DNA of 64,000 bases from Bacillota bacterium (GTDB lineage Bacteria > Bacillota > Clostridia > Christensenellales > UMGS416), in contig JAEYRH010000008.1 of the NCBI GenBank assembly GCA_023435705.1, positions 124,001 through 188,000 of the forward strand, in the 5' to 3' direction. The notes under the pieces were generated by a model that was given only the letters and a program-made list of their open reading frames with translations, did not search any database and was not told where the DNA came from. Position 1 is the first letter of the stretch; the number at the start of each line of letters is the position of its first letter. A program made the position numbers and the translations under genes. Of this stretch, positions 1-9,424 are shown piece after piece.

Positions 1-127
1 CGATCACGGTGAGCAGAAGCGGCACAATGCAAAGCGCCACAAAGATGATCACGACAACGTTCAATACGAAGTTGATGCCCATGGGAAGCCTGTTGAATCT
101 GGCTTCCTGCCGGTTCTGATTTTCCAT
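1..127 (-). CDS. Carbohydrate ABC transporter permease, N-terminal fragment
   Basis: Only the first 42 codons lie in the window; the gene runs off the left edge. The start ATG (125-127) follows a good AGGGGAGGTG ribosome binding site. The peptide begins MENQNRQEARFNRL and enters a hydrophobic segment (FVLNVVVIIFVALCIVPLLL), as expected of the first membrane helix of the second inner-membrane subunit (LplC/YtcP type) of a sugar or oligosaccharide importer. It lies 14 bp downstream of the LplB-type permease gene on the same strand, so the two would form the usual heterodimeric permease. The family call leans on this context because the diagnostic EAA loop is outside the window. Confidence 0.75.
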   Translation of the reverse strand, partial: MENQNRQEARFNRLPMGINFVLNVVVIIFVALCIVPLLLTVI

Positions 128-141
128 GCCTGCACCTCCCC

Positions 142-1215
142 TCAAAACACCGCTTTATCGCGGTCGAGTTTGCCCACCACCAGATTGGCCCCCAGCACGA
201 AGATGAACCCCACGATGGACTGGTAGAGACCGGCAGCCGCGGCCATGCTGAAGTTGTTCTGCTGCTGGAGCGCACGGAACACATAAACATCGATGACCAG
301 CGTGGTGTCCGAAAGAGCCCCCTGCTGCCGGGGCAGCTGGTAAAACAGGCCAAAGTCGGAGTTGAACACCCTGCCGATGGCCAGCACCGTGAGGATGATC
401 ATGAGCGGCTGAAGCTGCGGCAGCGTGATGTGCTGGATGCGGTGCCAGCGGTTCGCGCCGTCGATTGTGGCGGCTTCATACAGCTCCGGGTCAATGCCGG
501 CGATGGAGGCCAGATAGACCACGCAGTTGTAGCCGGTGTATTTCCACAGGTTGAAAAAGATCAGTATCGCTGGCCAGTAGGCCGGCTCGGAATAGAACTG
601 GATCGTGTCAAGCCCCAGCGGCTGGAGGATGGAGCGGTTGATAAAGCCTGACTCCGGCCCAAAAAAGCCATATGCCAGATAGCTCACGACCACCCACGAA
701 AGGAAATAGGGCAGGAACATCATGCTTTGGAACACCTTGGAACCGCGCCGGTTGCGAAGCTCCGACAGGATGATCGCAAACGCGACAGCCACCACCAGGC
801 CCAACACGATGAAAATCACGTTGTAGAGCACTGTGTTACGGGTCATGTTCCAGGCATCCGGCGACTTGAACAGATAGGCAAAGTTGCCGAACAGGTTCTT
901 CTGCTGAACGAGCTCGCCGCTTTCGTTCAAGCTGGACAGGATCGGCAGGTTGCCCTTAGCAAACCCTTGCACAATGTTGTAAAAATACTGCGGCAGCCAA
1001 GTCCAGGCTCCGGTTTTGGGTTTGGGGATGTTCTGATACTTCTGGAAGGCCATCACGATGCCCAGCATGGGCACGTAATTGTTGATCAGAAGCACCACGA
1101 GGCCGGGAAACACCATCAGCCAATACTCCCAACGGAAGGAGCGGAAGCGTTTGCTTGTGCTTGTTTTGCGGGTCACCGGTGTCTCCGGGGTTTGCGGAAC
1201 GCTCTTGACCATCAT
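142..1215 (-). CDS. LplB-type carbohydrate ABC transporter permease
   Basis: A 357-residue polytopic membrane protein, typical length for LplB/YtfT-type permeases of complex-sugar importers (binding-protein-dependent transport permease fold). A cytoplasmic N-tail of about 30 residues is followed by six predicted helices. The EAA loop that contacts the ATPase is present near residues 243-265 (ELYEAATIDGANRWHRIQHI). The start ATGATG has GAGGTG six bases upstream. It is the first gene of an operon continuing into the partner permease at the left edge. A cre-like palindrome lies about 155 bp upstream. The substrate cannot be read from sequence; the arabinan enzymes in this window are 30 kb away. 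Confidence 0.9.
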   Translation of the reverse strand: MMVKSVPQTPETPVTRKTSTSKRFRSFRWEYWLMVFPGLVVLLINNYVPMLGIVMAFQKYQNIPKPKTGAWTWLPQYFYNIVQGFAKGNLPILSSLNESGELVQQKNLFGNFAYLFKSPDAWNMTRNTVLYNVIFIVLGLVVAVAFAIILSELRNRRGSKVFQSMMFLPYFLSWVVVSYLAYGFFGPESGFINRSILQPLGLDTIQFYSEPAYWPAILIFFNLWKYTGYNCVVYLASIAGIDPELYEAATIDGANRWHRIQHITLPQLQPLMIILTVLAIGRVFNSDFGLFYQLPRQQGALSDTTLVIDVYVFRALQQQNNFSMAAAAGLYQSIVGFIFVLGANLVVGKLDRDKAVF

Positions 1216-1566
1216 GCAGCACCTCGTTGTGTGAACGCGTTTCTACAGAGTTATTGAGCTTACCTGGCAGTTTATTCGTGCAGATTGTTCATTGATTGCG
1301 ATACGATTTATGCGTTATGTGATTTGTGCGACGCGCTTTATTGATTGCACCACTCGTTCTGTGCAATTCTGTGAATGCGCTTTCACAAAACATGATACGG
1401 GAAATTGCAGCAAATCTAAATGGAATATATTGTGCTTATCGTTGTATTATATTGTGTTATTCAATACATATTTTTATTTCCAGATGTGTTTTCTACTCGT
1501 AATACCGTCATTCTGACAGAAAGCCATAAGCAAAAATGCACAATCAAATTGGTGAAAAACACGGTT
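1216..1566. promoter_or_regulatory. A+T-rich intergenic region with cre-like palindrome
   Basis: This 351-bp stretch between the AraC regulator and the permease gene, both on the minus strand, has no convincing gene. At 1370-1387 lies TGTGAATGCGCTTTCACA, an 18-bp near-perfect palindrome. Its core at 1372-1385 differs at one position from the CcpA cre consensus TGWAANCGNTNWCA. The rest is visibly A+T-rich, with a TATAAT on the minus strand near 1450 that could be a -10 element, though I found no good -35. Catabolite repression of the sugar transporter is the simplest reading, and is inference. Confidence 0.5.
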
Positions 1567-2382
1567 TCATTCCATAGCATTTTTCCTGTAATCACTGGGG
1601 GAATGGCCCGTCTGCCTTTTGAAGTGCTTGGCAAAATAGTGCGCATCGGCCATACCGACACGCTCTGATACGTCGCAAATGGGCATATTGGTGTCCCTCA
1701 GCAACGATTTTGCCTCATGAATGCGCAATTGCCACAAATAAGCCACCCAGCTGCTGCCCATTTCCTTTCGAAACAGCCTGCTGATGTGGCATGGGCTGAC
1801 AAAGGCGTTTTTTGCGATTTCATCCAGCGTGATGGGCCGCCGGAAGTTGGTGGCTATGAAATCGAGTGTTTTTGACAAAATAGGCTTCATGGGCTTGTCA
1901 AAAATTCGTGAAAGCGTGTTTATTCGGGAGTATGCTTTATTTTTCTGCCTTTCCTCCAGGATCGCACGGCAAGCCCGGTAGCATAGTGGCAGATCTTCCG
2001 CCCCATGGCCGCCGGCACTGGCGGCCATGCCCAGATGGCAGCCGCCCGGCAGACTTGCGCTGCCGTCGTGAATTTCAAGGCCACAGGCGCCACCACCCCG
2101 ATGCTTTCCGGTGAGCACCGCCACCACATTGCATGAGAGGGCAAGCACCGCCCCGGCCCGACCCATCGGCAACGCCCAGAGCGCCTCCAACGCCTCCGGC
2201 AGCGCAGGCGCCCCGCAGGCGTCCAACTCGATCAGGCACAGCACGAACCGACCGAGCTTGCCCCCCGTCAGCTCCTCATAAGCCTCCGGTGGGCGCGCGC
2301 CATACAACACGTCACAAATCACCTTGCAACGGGCCAATTCCGCCACAGTTTGATCCGCATGGGAGCGTCGGCGAGTGGGCAA
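1567..2382 (-). CDS. AraC-family transcriptional regulator
   Basis: The C-terminal 100 residues form a double helix-turn-helix of the AraC/XylS type: ITLDEIAKNAFVSPCHISRL then MPICDVSERVGMADAHYFAK, ending with the usual FKRQTGHSPSDYRK. The N-terminal half matches no sensor domain I can name. I prefer the TTG start at 2380-2382 because GGGAGGG sits eight bases upstream; a longer frame from an ATG at 2430 would overlap hpt by 34 bases. It follows hpt on the same strand and precedes the sugar permease operon, so control of that transporter is plausible from context, as with many LplB/LplC systems. Confidence 0.85.
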   Translation of the reverse strand: MPTRRRSHADQTVAELARCKVICDVLYGARPPEAYEELTGGKLGRFVLCLIELDACGAPALPEALEALWALPMGRAGAVLALSCNVVAVLTGKHRGGGACGLEIHDGSASLPGGCHLGMAASAGGHGAEDLPLCYRACRAILEERQKNKAYSRINTLSRIFDKPMKPILSKTLDFIATNFRRPITLDEIAKNAFVSPCHISRLFRKEMGSSWVAYLWQLRIHEAKSLLRDTNMPICDVSERVGMADAHYFAKHFKRQTGHSPSDYRKNAME

Positions 2383-2396
2383 CAGTGACGCCCTCC

Positions 2397-2945
2397 CTAT
2401 TTCTGATAGATCTCCGGCTTCAGCACGCAAATATCGGGCAGGTTGCGGTATTGCTCGGCGAAATCCAGCCCGTATCCCACCACAAACTCGTTGGGAATCG
2501 TGAAACCCCGCCAGTCCGCCCCGATGGTCACCTTGCGGCGCTCGGGCTTATCCAGCAGTGTGCAGATCTTCAAAGACGCCGGCTTGCGGGCGCGGAGCAT
2601 GTCGGTGAGGTAATGAAGCGTGAGCCCGGTGTCCAGAATGTCTTCCACGACCACGACATGGCGGCCCTCAATGGATTCATCCAGGTCTTTGATCAGGCGC
2701 ACCTCGCCGGAACTGCCGGTGCCCCGGCCATAACTGGAGGCGGAGATGAAGTCCATACGGACCTGGATATCCATGCAGCGGACCAAATCGGCGTAAAACA
2801 CGGAAGAACCCTTCAGCACACAGATCATCACCGGTGTGTGACCCTCATAATGGCGGCTCAATTGTTTGCCGATCTCCGCGACCTTGGCAGCGATTTCCTC
2901 TTTGCTGATCAGCACACGGCTCACGTCAGCCATCATACCCATCAT
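2397..2945 (-). CDS. hpt: Hypoxanthine phosphoribosyltransferase
   Basis: A 182-residue type I phosphoribosyltransferase that salvages hypoxanthine (and guanine) to IMP/GMP using PRPP, in the cytosol. The PRPP-binding loop is seen as [14 protein letters not shown], and VCVLKGS-like residues ([15 protein letters not shown]) form the N-terminal PRPP/Mg loop. Length matches the family. The start ATG overlaps the tilS stop in an ATGA arrangement, and the SD (AAGGAGAAGGG) lies inside the tilS 3' end, so translation is probably coupled. The tilS-hpt pair is conserved in Firmicutes, often with ftsH, which is not present here. Confidence 0.95.
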   Translation of the reverse strand: MMGMMADVSRVLISKEEIAAKVAEIGKQLSRHYEGHTPVMICVLKGSSVFYADLVRCMDIQVRMDFISASSYGRGTGSSGEVRLIKDLDESIEGRHVVVVEDILDTGLTLHYLTDMLRARKPASLKICTLLDKPERRKVTIGADWRGFTIPNEFVVGYGLDFAEQYRNLPDICVLKPEIYQK

Positions 2946-4327
2946 AAACCCTTCTCCTTTTTGACAAACTCGATTTTCAAAACGCGCGCTGTTTGCGCCG
3001 TGACTTTCACTGCATCGGCAATGCCCACGCCCACCACCCAAAGCACATCAGCGCTGCAGGCCAGCAGCGGCAGGCCGCCGCGGGCAAAGCGGCTCACCTT
3101 GCGGTCAATCAGGTGGTCCTTCAGCTTCTTGCCACCGGGAGCGCCCAGCGGGTGGAAGCGGTCGCCCCCAGCCCTGGAGCGGGCAGCAACCCCATCCGGG
3201 AAACGATCCGCGTCAAAATACTGCACGTTTGCCGGATGGTCCTGCAAATCCGCAGGAACAGCGTCCAGCAACCGGCAGCGGAACAGGCCGCCGCAGGCAG
3301 CCGTGTCGCCCGGCACGGCCAATGGCACCGGCTCCCAACGCTGCGTCTCCGGCATGGCCGGCATGATCACCAGTGCGCCTGCCTCCCGAAGGGCCACTGC
3401 CCCACCGCCCAGGTCAAGCCGCCGGCCGGTTTTGCCCTCCCCAAGCAACGAGGACATCTCAAGAACATCGCACAGCTCCACATCGGAATCGATGCCTGCC
3501 CGGCGTGCCATCTGCCGGATCACCCGGCTCTGCACCGGCCAGGGCAAGCCTGCCAGGTCTTCCACCGGCGCCGAAACGCCGCCGCCGGGCAGCTCAGCAG
3601 CCCGTGCGAGCACGGTTTCGGCGAGGCTGTTGAGATAACGGCTGTCCTCCCGAAGCAGTTCGGCGGCACGGCAGAGCGCCCCGGCTGCCTGTGGGTTCAG
3701 GCGCTGCTCCATCATCGGCAGCAGCACATGGCGCACCCAGTTGCGGGGGATTGTTGTGTCGGCATTGGAAGCATCCTCCCGCCAGGTGTAGCCGTTTTGC
3801 ACGCACCAGTCGCGGATCTCCGCCCTGCCGACGCACAAAAAAGGCCGCACAATGCCGGAGTCCTCCACCGGTGCCATCGCGGCAAGGCCGTCGGGGCCTG
3901 CTCCGCGAATCAGCCGCAGCAGCACCGTTTCGGCCTGGTCATCCCTGTGATGGGCCAGCGCCAGCCTTTGGATGCCCCGCTCGGCCATGATCTCACGAAA
4001 AAAACGGTGCCGTGCATCCCGCGCGGCAACCTCCAGCGAAACGCCCCGCTCCCCGGCCACAACTGGCACATCGGCCCGCCCCAGGTGCAGCGGCACAGAA
4101 AGATCCCGGCAAAGCCCCTCCACAAAGAGCTGCTCTTCCTCAGCTTCGGCGCGGATGCCGTGGTGAAAATGGGCAGCCTCCACATGGATGCCCAGCTCAT
4201 CGCGCAGCAGCCAAAGCGCATGCAGCAGCGCCACGCTGTCCATGCCGCCGGACACACCGACCAACACCACGCACCCATTCGGGAACATGGCGCAGTCCCT
4301 GATGGTTCGCCTCACCTGATCGAGCAT
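2942..4327 (-). CDS. tilS: tRNA(Ile)-lysidine synthetase
   Basis: A 461-residue enzyme that uses ATP and lysine to convert C34 of the CAU-anticodon isoleucine tRNA to lysidine. The N-terminal PP-loop ATPase motif is clear ([16 protein letters not shown], residues 22-37), followed by HFHHGIR and the [19 protein letters not shown] signature. A C-terminal TilS domain (ending near [12 protein letters not shown]) is present, which is the two-domain form. The start follows GAGGCGGCAGG. It is coupled to hpt downstream and lies 48 bp after the large PocR/PAS gene on the same strand. Confidence 0.96.
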   Translation of the reverse strand: MLDQVRRTIRDCAMFPNGCVVLVGVSGGMDSVALLHALWLLRDELGIHVEAAHFHHGIRAEAEEEQLFVEGLCRDLSVPLHLGRADVPVVAGERGVSLEVAARDARHRFFREIMAERGIQRLALAHHRDDQAETVLLRLIRGAGPDGLAAMAPVEDSGIVRPFLCVGRAEIRDWCVQNGYTWREDASNADTTIPRNWVRHVLLPMMEQRLNPQAAGALCRAAELLREDSRYLNSLAETVLARAAELPGGGVSAPVEDLAGLPWPVQSRVIRQMARRAGIDSDVELCDVLEMSSLLGEGKTGRRLDLGGGAVALREAGALVIMPAMPETQRWEPVPLAVPGDTAACGGLFRCRLLDAVPADLQDHPANVQYFDADRFPDGVAARSRAGGDRFHPLGAPGGKKLKDHLIDRKVSRFARGGLPLLACSADVLWVVGVGIADAVKVTAQTARVLKIEFVKKEKGL

Positions 4328-4375
4328 CCTGCCGCCTCGTGGAATTGGGATGAACCGGTATAGTATATCACAAGA

Positions 4376-7300
4376 TCACGCAAACTCCTCGCCGCGTTCC
4401 AGCAGCTCCAGGAAGGCCCACACCACATTGGGGTCAAACTGGGTGCCGGCGTGCAGCAGCAACTCGGCGCAGGCGTCATCACGGCTCATCGCCTTGCGGT
4501 AGACACGGTCCTGCGTCATGGCGTCATAAGCATCCACCACCAGCAGGATGCGGGCCAGCAACGGGATGGCTGTGCCCTTGAGGCCCTGGGGGTAACCGGT
4601 GCCGTCCCACCGCTCGTGATGGCAGAGGATATATTCCGAAATGTGGGCCAGATCCGGTGAGGATTGGGCGATGCGGAACCCGATCTCCGGGTGGCGGCGC
4701 ATCTCCTCCCACTCGATTTCGGTGAGCTTGCCAGGCTTGGTCAGGATGTGGCCGTCAATTGCAATCTTACCGATGTCATGCAGCAGCGCAAACAGCTCAA
4801 TGTCATTCACCTGGTCATCGGGCAGGCCCAGCGCCTGGGCAACGGCCTTGGAATAAGCGATCAGGCGCTGCGCGTGCTGCTCGGTCTCAAAGCTCTTCTC
4901 GAAAAGCGTGGTGCGGATCGAGGAGATGATGAAGCTGTGCTGGCTGCGGCTCTCCAGCAACTTGCGGCGATACATCGCGTCCTCCGCTGCTTTCATCACC
5001 GTATCCAGGTGCCCGTCAGCCTCGGTCTTTGTGCCCCAGCCCAGCGAGATGCTGAGCTTTGCATTGCCGGAGGGCAGGCCGCTGTCGGTGCTTTCACAGC
5101 GGGCATAAATACGTTTGCAGATCTCCGCAGCCTGGCCATAGTTGGTTTTGGGCAGCAGGATGCAAAACTCATCGCCGCCCACGCGGGCCACAATGTCCTC
5201 ATTGCGGCAGCACTCCCGGAGGATGGAGGCGATTCTGGAAAGCAGCATATCGCCCTCGCCATGCCCAAACACATCGTTGGTGAGCTTGAGGCCGTTCACG
5301 TCACCCATGATCACCGAGATGGGCAACTGGCGGGCGGTATCAAGCCTGCGGCTCTCCTCCTCCAGAAATGCCCGGTTATATAGCCCTGTCAGCCGGTCGT
5401 GATAGCTCAGGAAGGCAATTTCCTCTTCCTTCTGCTTTTCCTCCGTGACGTCGCGGAACACCAGGATCACACCCAGCACTCTTTGGGATTCATCGAGTAT
5501 CGGTGCTGCGCTATCGGCAATGGAGCGCACGGTGCCATCGGCGCTGCGCAGCGCCGTGTGGTTTGCCAGGCCCACGACCACGCCGGTGGTGAGCACGCGC
5601 TCCACCGGGTTTTCACATTTGATGCCGGTCTCCTCGTTGTAGATGTCAAACACTTCCTCAAAGAGCCTGCCAATGGCCTTCCGGACAGGCCAACCGGTGA
5701 GCTGCTCGGCTACGGCGTTTATCAGCACCACCCGGCCTGTGCCGTCGGTGGCGATCACGCCGTCTCCGATGCTCTGCAGCGTGACGCGCAGCCGCTCCTT
5801 TTCCTGCCGGAGCCTTTGCTCAGCAAGCACACGGTCGGTGATGTCCACAGACAGGCCGATGATGCCGTCACGCTTGCCGTTGGCTGCATACAGCGGCGTC
5901 ATTGTGTGTTGGAAAACGGTGGAGCCCACCTTGATCTCCGTGGTGGACTCCTTGCCCGAAGATGCCCGCCGGTAGGCGGCGACAGCCCGGGCGTCAAAGT
6001 TGATGAGATCAGCATAGTCCCGCCCAAGGGCACTTTCCGGCGTAAGGCCGAGCTTATCAAGGCCCTTTCCTTCGGCCAGCAGGCATTTGCCGCCATGATC
6101 CAGCTGGAAAATCACTGCGTCCAGGTTTTTCATGACCAGGCTCAGGCGCTCCTGATAGCTGCGGATCTCCTTTTCCATCGCCAGGCGCTCGGTGATGTCC
6201 ACACCGAAGCTCACAATGCCGGCAATCCTGCCGTCACGCTGCATCAGGCTGTTGCTCCAGGCAATGCGGCGTTCGCGGCCATCCTTGGTCAGAATGGCGT
6301 TTTCACCGCTGCCGGGCACGTTGCCGCTGCCGATTGCCTGAAACATCTCCCACACCTGGGGGTAGCGGTCTTTCGGCACGGCAAGGTCAAACCAATTCTT
6401 GCCCACGAGCTCTTGCTTGGTCCAGCCTGTGAGCTGCTCGCCGGTGCGGTTGAATTCCTTCACACACCCATCGGTGTCCAGCACCAGCACGATGGCGTTG
6501 GCGGTGTCGATGAGCTCCTCTGCGTATTCCTTGGCGGCCCTCAGCTCATTGGCAGTCTTGATCCGCCCGGTAATGTCGGTAAACACGGAGGCAAACTGCT
6601 CCTTTTCAAAGGAGAGCACAGAAATGCTGAAGTGCTTGTCCATCGGCGGATAATAGGTGTCAAACAGCATGGGCTGGCCGGTCTCCACAACCTTCGTGTA
6701 AAGCTCCAGATAGGGCGCCTCCCCAGTGCCATAAAGCTCCGTCGCACGTGTGCCAACCGCCTGCGCACGCGTGATGCCGGTGCTGGCCACAAACGCGGGG
6801 TTCACAGCGGTGATCCGGTAATCCACAGCGCGGCCAGCCTCATAGATGAGCTCATGAAGCGCCACGCCCTCCACCATGTTGTCAAACAAGGCAATGATCC
6901 GTCTCTCAACGAGCGCCCGCTCCTGCTCGGCTTTGATCCGGTCAGAGATGTCGCGCAAAGACGCCTGCACCTCACGGGGGTCTCCATTGTCGGAGAAGAA
7001 AACCTGGCCGCTGGCCTCCACCCAAAGATACTCGCCGCTCTTCAGGCGCATCCGGACCGAAAAGACGAAGTTGCGCCTGCCCAAGCCAATGGTTTCACGG
7101 GCGGCAAGATAACGGTGCACGTCTTCCGGGTGGAAAAACTCCGTGAGGTTCACGCCGCTCAGCTCTTCTGGCAGATAACCCAGCACTCGGAAACAAGCCG
7201 GGGAGGCATAATTGCACACACCTTCCGGCGTGAGGCGCAGAATCACATCGGTGGAGTTTTCCGCAAGCAGCCGGAATTGCCGCGCCCGGCCCAGCCGTTC

Positions 7301-8206
7301 CTCCAATTTTCTCTGCTGCGTCAGGTCTCTGGCGGAGAGCAGGACTCCTTTTGACGAGCCGTCCTGACCGCCGAAAGCCCGCAGGTTGATCTGCACCGGA
7401 ATCAGGCCGCCCTCTTGATTCAGGAACATCATTTCAAGATTGTCCAGGCTTCCTTCCCTGAGCGCGCGCAGAACCGCCGCCCGGGCCAGGGCGGGGTTGT
7501 CAATGTGGGTGCCCACAGGCGTGCCAATCAATTGCTCCCGCGCCTTGCCGGTCAGGCGCTCGGCAGCGGAGTTTACATCGCTGATGATGCCTTCGGCATT
7601 GATCACGGCCATGGCGTCGGCATTGGCCTCGATGAGACTGCGGTGATAGCTGCTGGCACGCTTCAGCTCATCGTTGACGCTGTTCAGGCCGGCCTGGGTT
7701 TCCAGCTCCTTCATGCGGCTCAGGCCGATGTCGCCCAGCACCTCCGTTAACCCGGATGCGAACAGCAGCGCCTGGCGCACCTGATCGCCATCCAGCACCG
7801 GAACACCGCGCACCGCCTCCAGATACTGCTCCTCATCGAATCCATATTGCCGGGCAAACCCGCGGTAAGTCTCCTCCTCCGGCTGCGAAAGGAACACCTG
7901 CCCAATCACGAGGTCGGCCACATGCTCGCTGCCCACACGCACCGGCATGCCAAAATCCGCCAGACCCAACGGGCACACGGAAGGGGCTCCCTCCTCCTCG
8001 TGCCCGGCATACATCCTTTCGCATAACGCAAGGAGCTCCGGATGGCGTCGGTGGAAACGGGTGCAGAGCGCCGGCTGCGGTGTATCAGCGACCACCTGCC
8101 CCTGCCGGTCAATGATAGACACGGGCAGGCCAAGCACCTCGCTTATTTTGTTGATCATCCGTTGCAACACATCAATTTGAACCAGATCCTGCAGGCGATA
8201 CTTCAT
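4376..8206 (-). CDS. PocR-PAS(x6)-GGDEF-HD-GYP cyclic-di-GMP sensor enzyme
   Basis: This 1276-residue protein has no obvious membrane helix. An N-terminal PocR ligand-sensing domain (about 1-165; LQDLVQIDVLQRMINKISEV, then CTRFHRRHPELLALC) is followed by about six PAS domains (roughly 190-925). A GGDEF domain follows (about 935-1090) with an intact VGGDEFCILLP site and an inhibitory RxxD (RNED) five residues before it. The C-terminal HD-GYP domain (about 1095-1270) has LHDIGK and HHERWDGTGYP. Both synthesis and hydrolysis of cyclic-di-GMP therefore look possible. Many sensory domains on one chain suggest integration of several metabolic or redox cues; the ligands are unknown. The SD is GGAGGT. 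Confidence 0.93.
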   Translation of the reverse strand: MKYRLQDLVQIDVLQRMINKISEVLGLPVSIIDRQGQVVADTPQPALCTRFHRRHPELLALCERMYAGHEEEGAPSVCPLGLADFGMPVRVGSEHVADLVIGQVFLSQPEEETYRGFARQYGFDEEQYLEAVRGVPVLDGDQVRQALLFASGLTEVLGDIGLSRMKELETQAGLNSVNDELKRASSYHRSLIEANADAMAVINAEGIISDVNSAAERLTGKAREQLIGTPVGTHIDNPALARAAVLRALREGSLDNLEMMFLNQEGGLIPVQINLRAFGGQDGSSKGVLLSARDLTQQRKLEERLGRARQFRLLAENSTDVILRLTPEGVCNYASPACFRVLGYLPEELSGVNLTEFFHPEDVHRYLAARETIGLGRRNFVFSVRMRLKSGEYLWVEASGQVFFSDNGDPREVQASLRDISDRIKAEQERALVERRIIALFDNMVEGVALHELIYEAGRAVDYRITAVNPAFVASTGITRAQAVGTRATELYGTGEAPYLELYTKVVETGQPMLFDTYYPPMDKHFSISVLSFEKEQFASVFTDITGRIKTANELRAAKEYAEELIDTANAIVLVLDTDGCVKEFNRTGEQLTGWTKQELVGKNWFDLAVPKDRYPQVWEMFQAIGSGNVPGSGENAILTKDGRERRIAWSNSLMQRDGRIAGIVSFGVDITERLAMEKEIRSYQERLSLVMKNLDAVIFQLDHGGKCLLAEGKGLDKLGLTPESALGRDYADLINFDARAVAAYRRASSGKESTTEIKVGSTVFQHTMTPLYAANGKRDGIIGLSVDITDRVLAEQRLRQEKERLRVTLQSIGDGVIATDGTGRVVLINAVAEQLTGWPVRKAIGRLFEEVFDIYNEETGIKCENPVERVLTTGVVVGLANHTALRSADGTVRSIADSAAPILDESQRVLGVILVFRDVTEEKQKEEEIAFLSYHDRLTGLYNRAFLEEESRRLDTARQLPISVIMGDVNGLKLTNDVFGHGEGDMLLSRIASILRECCRNEDIVARVGGDEFCILLPKTNYGQAAEICKRIYARCESTDSGLPSGNAKLSISLGWGTKTEADGHLDTVMKAAEDAMYRRKLLESRSQHSFIISSIRTTLFEKSFETEQHAQRLIAYSKAVAQALGLPDDQVNDIELFALLHDIGKIAIDGHILTKPGKLTEIEWEEMRRHPEIGFRIAQSSPDLAHISEYILCHHERWDGTGYPQGLKGTAIPLLARILLVVDAYDAMTQDRVYRKAMSRDDACAELLLHAGTQFDPNVVWAFLELLERGEEFA

Positions 8207-8371
8207 GAAGACCTCCGCGACCGGCGATTGGCCGCTTTATTAAGTCGTACCGTAGTTGTTATTGTCGCATATGGAATTATATCAAGCATTGCTGTAGCTT
8301 GATGAAAATTTTTGAAAGGAATCGAAATGTATGAGCATATTTTTAGTTTCATCAAGAAGACAGGTGCTGGC
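8207..8371 (-). promoter_or_regulatory. Promoter region of the PocR/PAS gene with inverted repeat
   Basis: On the minus strand a TATAAT hexamer sits just downstream of an inverted repeat with arms ATCAAGC (8281-8287) and GCTTGAT (8297-8303) separated by 9 bp. No good sigma-A -35 precedes the -10, so the repeat may bind an activator or repressor at this promoter. The binding protein is unknown. Confidence 0.4.
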
Positions 8372-9277
8372 TCATTGGGCAGCGACCACACGGTTGCGCC
8401 CAATGGACTTGGCCTGATAAAGCGCCCTGTCAGCGTCATTGAGTAGCTTTTGGGGGTCGGTCTCCGCCTCAGGATAAACGCCGGACACACCGATGGAGAT
8501 TGTGACAAATCCATTTTCAATCAAGCCTGTGTAACCCAACTGCAGATCTTCCACATTCTTTCGGGTGGTCTCTGCCAGCATGCAAGCCGACGAAAGGCTG
8601 GTGGACGGCAGCAGCACGGCGAACTCCTCGCCGCCATAACGGGCCACAAGGTCGCCAACGCGCCGGAAAGTCTTCTTGATTGCCTGGCTGATCATTTTCA
8701 GGCATTCATCTCCGGCCAGGTGGCCATGGTTGTCGTTGTAGCGCTTAAAATGGTCAATGTCCACCATCATCAGCGCCAGGCAGTCATGGCTGCGGCTGGA
8801 GCGCTGCATCTCTGCGTTGAGCATGCGGTCAAAATAACGGCGGTTATAAAGCGCCGTGAGCTGGTCGGTGATCGACATCTGCTCAAGGTTGTCGCGTGTG
8901 CGCTTGAGCTCAATGTAGTTGGTGATGCGCATGCGCACGATGGCAGGGTTGAATGGTTTGGTGATAAAATCGATGCCGCCGACCTTCAACCCCTCAATCT
9001 CGGTTTCGGCATCTTCCCTGGAGGAAATGAAAACCACCGGCGTGTGGGCCGTGTCACGGATTGCCTTCAGCCTGCGGCACACCTCAAATCCATACATGCC
9101 CTTCATCACGATATCCAGCAGGATGATGTCGGGCTTGAAAGCCAACACAACGCTCAGCGCCTCCTCGCCGGACTTCACGCAATGCACAGTGAAACCCTCC
9201 TTGAACACCTGGCTCAAGAGGTGCAAGCTCACGCTGTCATCATCAGCAATGAGGATTCTAGGTTCGTTTCCCAGCAT
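8372..9277 (-). CDS. Response regulator with GGDEF output (diguanylate cyclase)
   Basis: A 301-residue PleD-like protein. The receiver domain (1-120) has the acidic pocket D12-D14, phosphoacceptor D55 in IILLDIVMKG, S86 and K108. A GGDEF domain (about 130-300) carries the intact active site GGEEF at 216-220 and an RxxD allosteric site (RVGD) at 207-210, five residues before it. Phosphorylation would be expected to promote dimerisation and synthesis of cyclic-di-GMP. No histidine kinase is adjacent. The start is backed by AGAGGG. It lies 165 bp upstream of the PocR/PAS gene on the same strand, so both may act on the same cyclic-di-GMP pool. Confidence 0.94.
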   Translation of the reverse strand: MLGNEPRILIADDDSVSLHLLSQVFKEGFTVHCVKSGEEALSVVLAFKPDIILLDIVMKGMYGFEVCRRLKAIRDTAHTPVVFISSREDAETEIEGLKVGGIDFITKPFNPAIVRMRITNYIELKRTRDNLEQMSITDQLTALYNRRYFDRMLNAEMQRSSRSHDCLALMMVDIDHFKRYNDNHGHLAGDECLKMISQAIKKTFRRVGDLVARYGGEEFAVLLPSTSLSSACMLAETTRKNVEDLQLGYTGLIENGFVTISIGVSGVYPEAETDPQKLLNDADRALYQAKSIGRNRVVAAQ

Positions 9278-9424
9278 ATTGGCAACCCTCTATATCAATG
9301 CTTAGAAAATCAATTCAAATATTCAAATACCCACATTTCACACAAAGTAACCAAAAAATTTGGCACAGCACATCAGATGGAGCCAAATCGCAAGACCCGG
9401 CTCCGCAACATACAATCGACTGCT

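Noticed and set aside
1420..1668. Small frames in the A+T-rich region between the AraC gene and the transporter
   Set aside because: No RBS, no conserved features, and they overlap the AraC 3' end on the opposite strand.
5399..7354. A 651-codon open frame on the plus strand opposite the PAS/GGDEF gene
   Set aside because: It mirrors the codon pattern of the real minus-strand gene, has no RBS, and its translation has no recognisable domain. Similar shadows exist at 2,133-3,638, 18,043-20,124 and 45,035-47,467 (up to 810 codons); all oppose well-supported genes.
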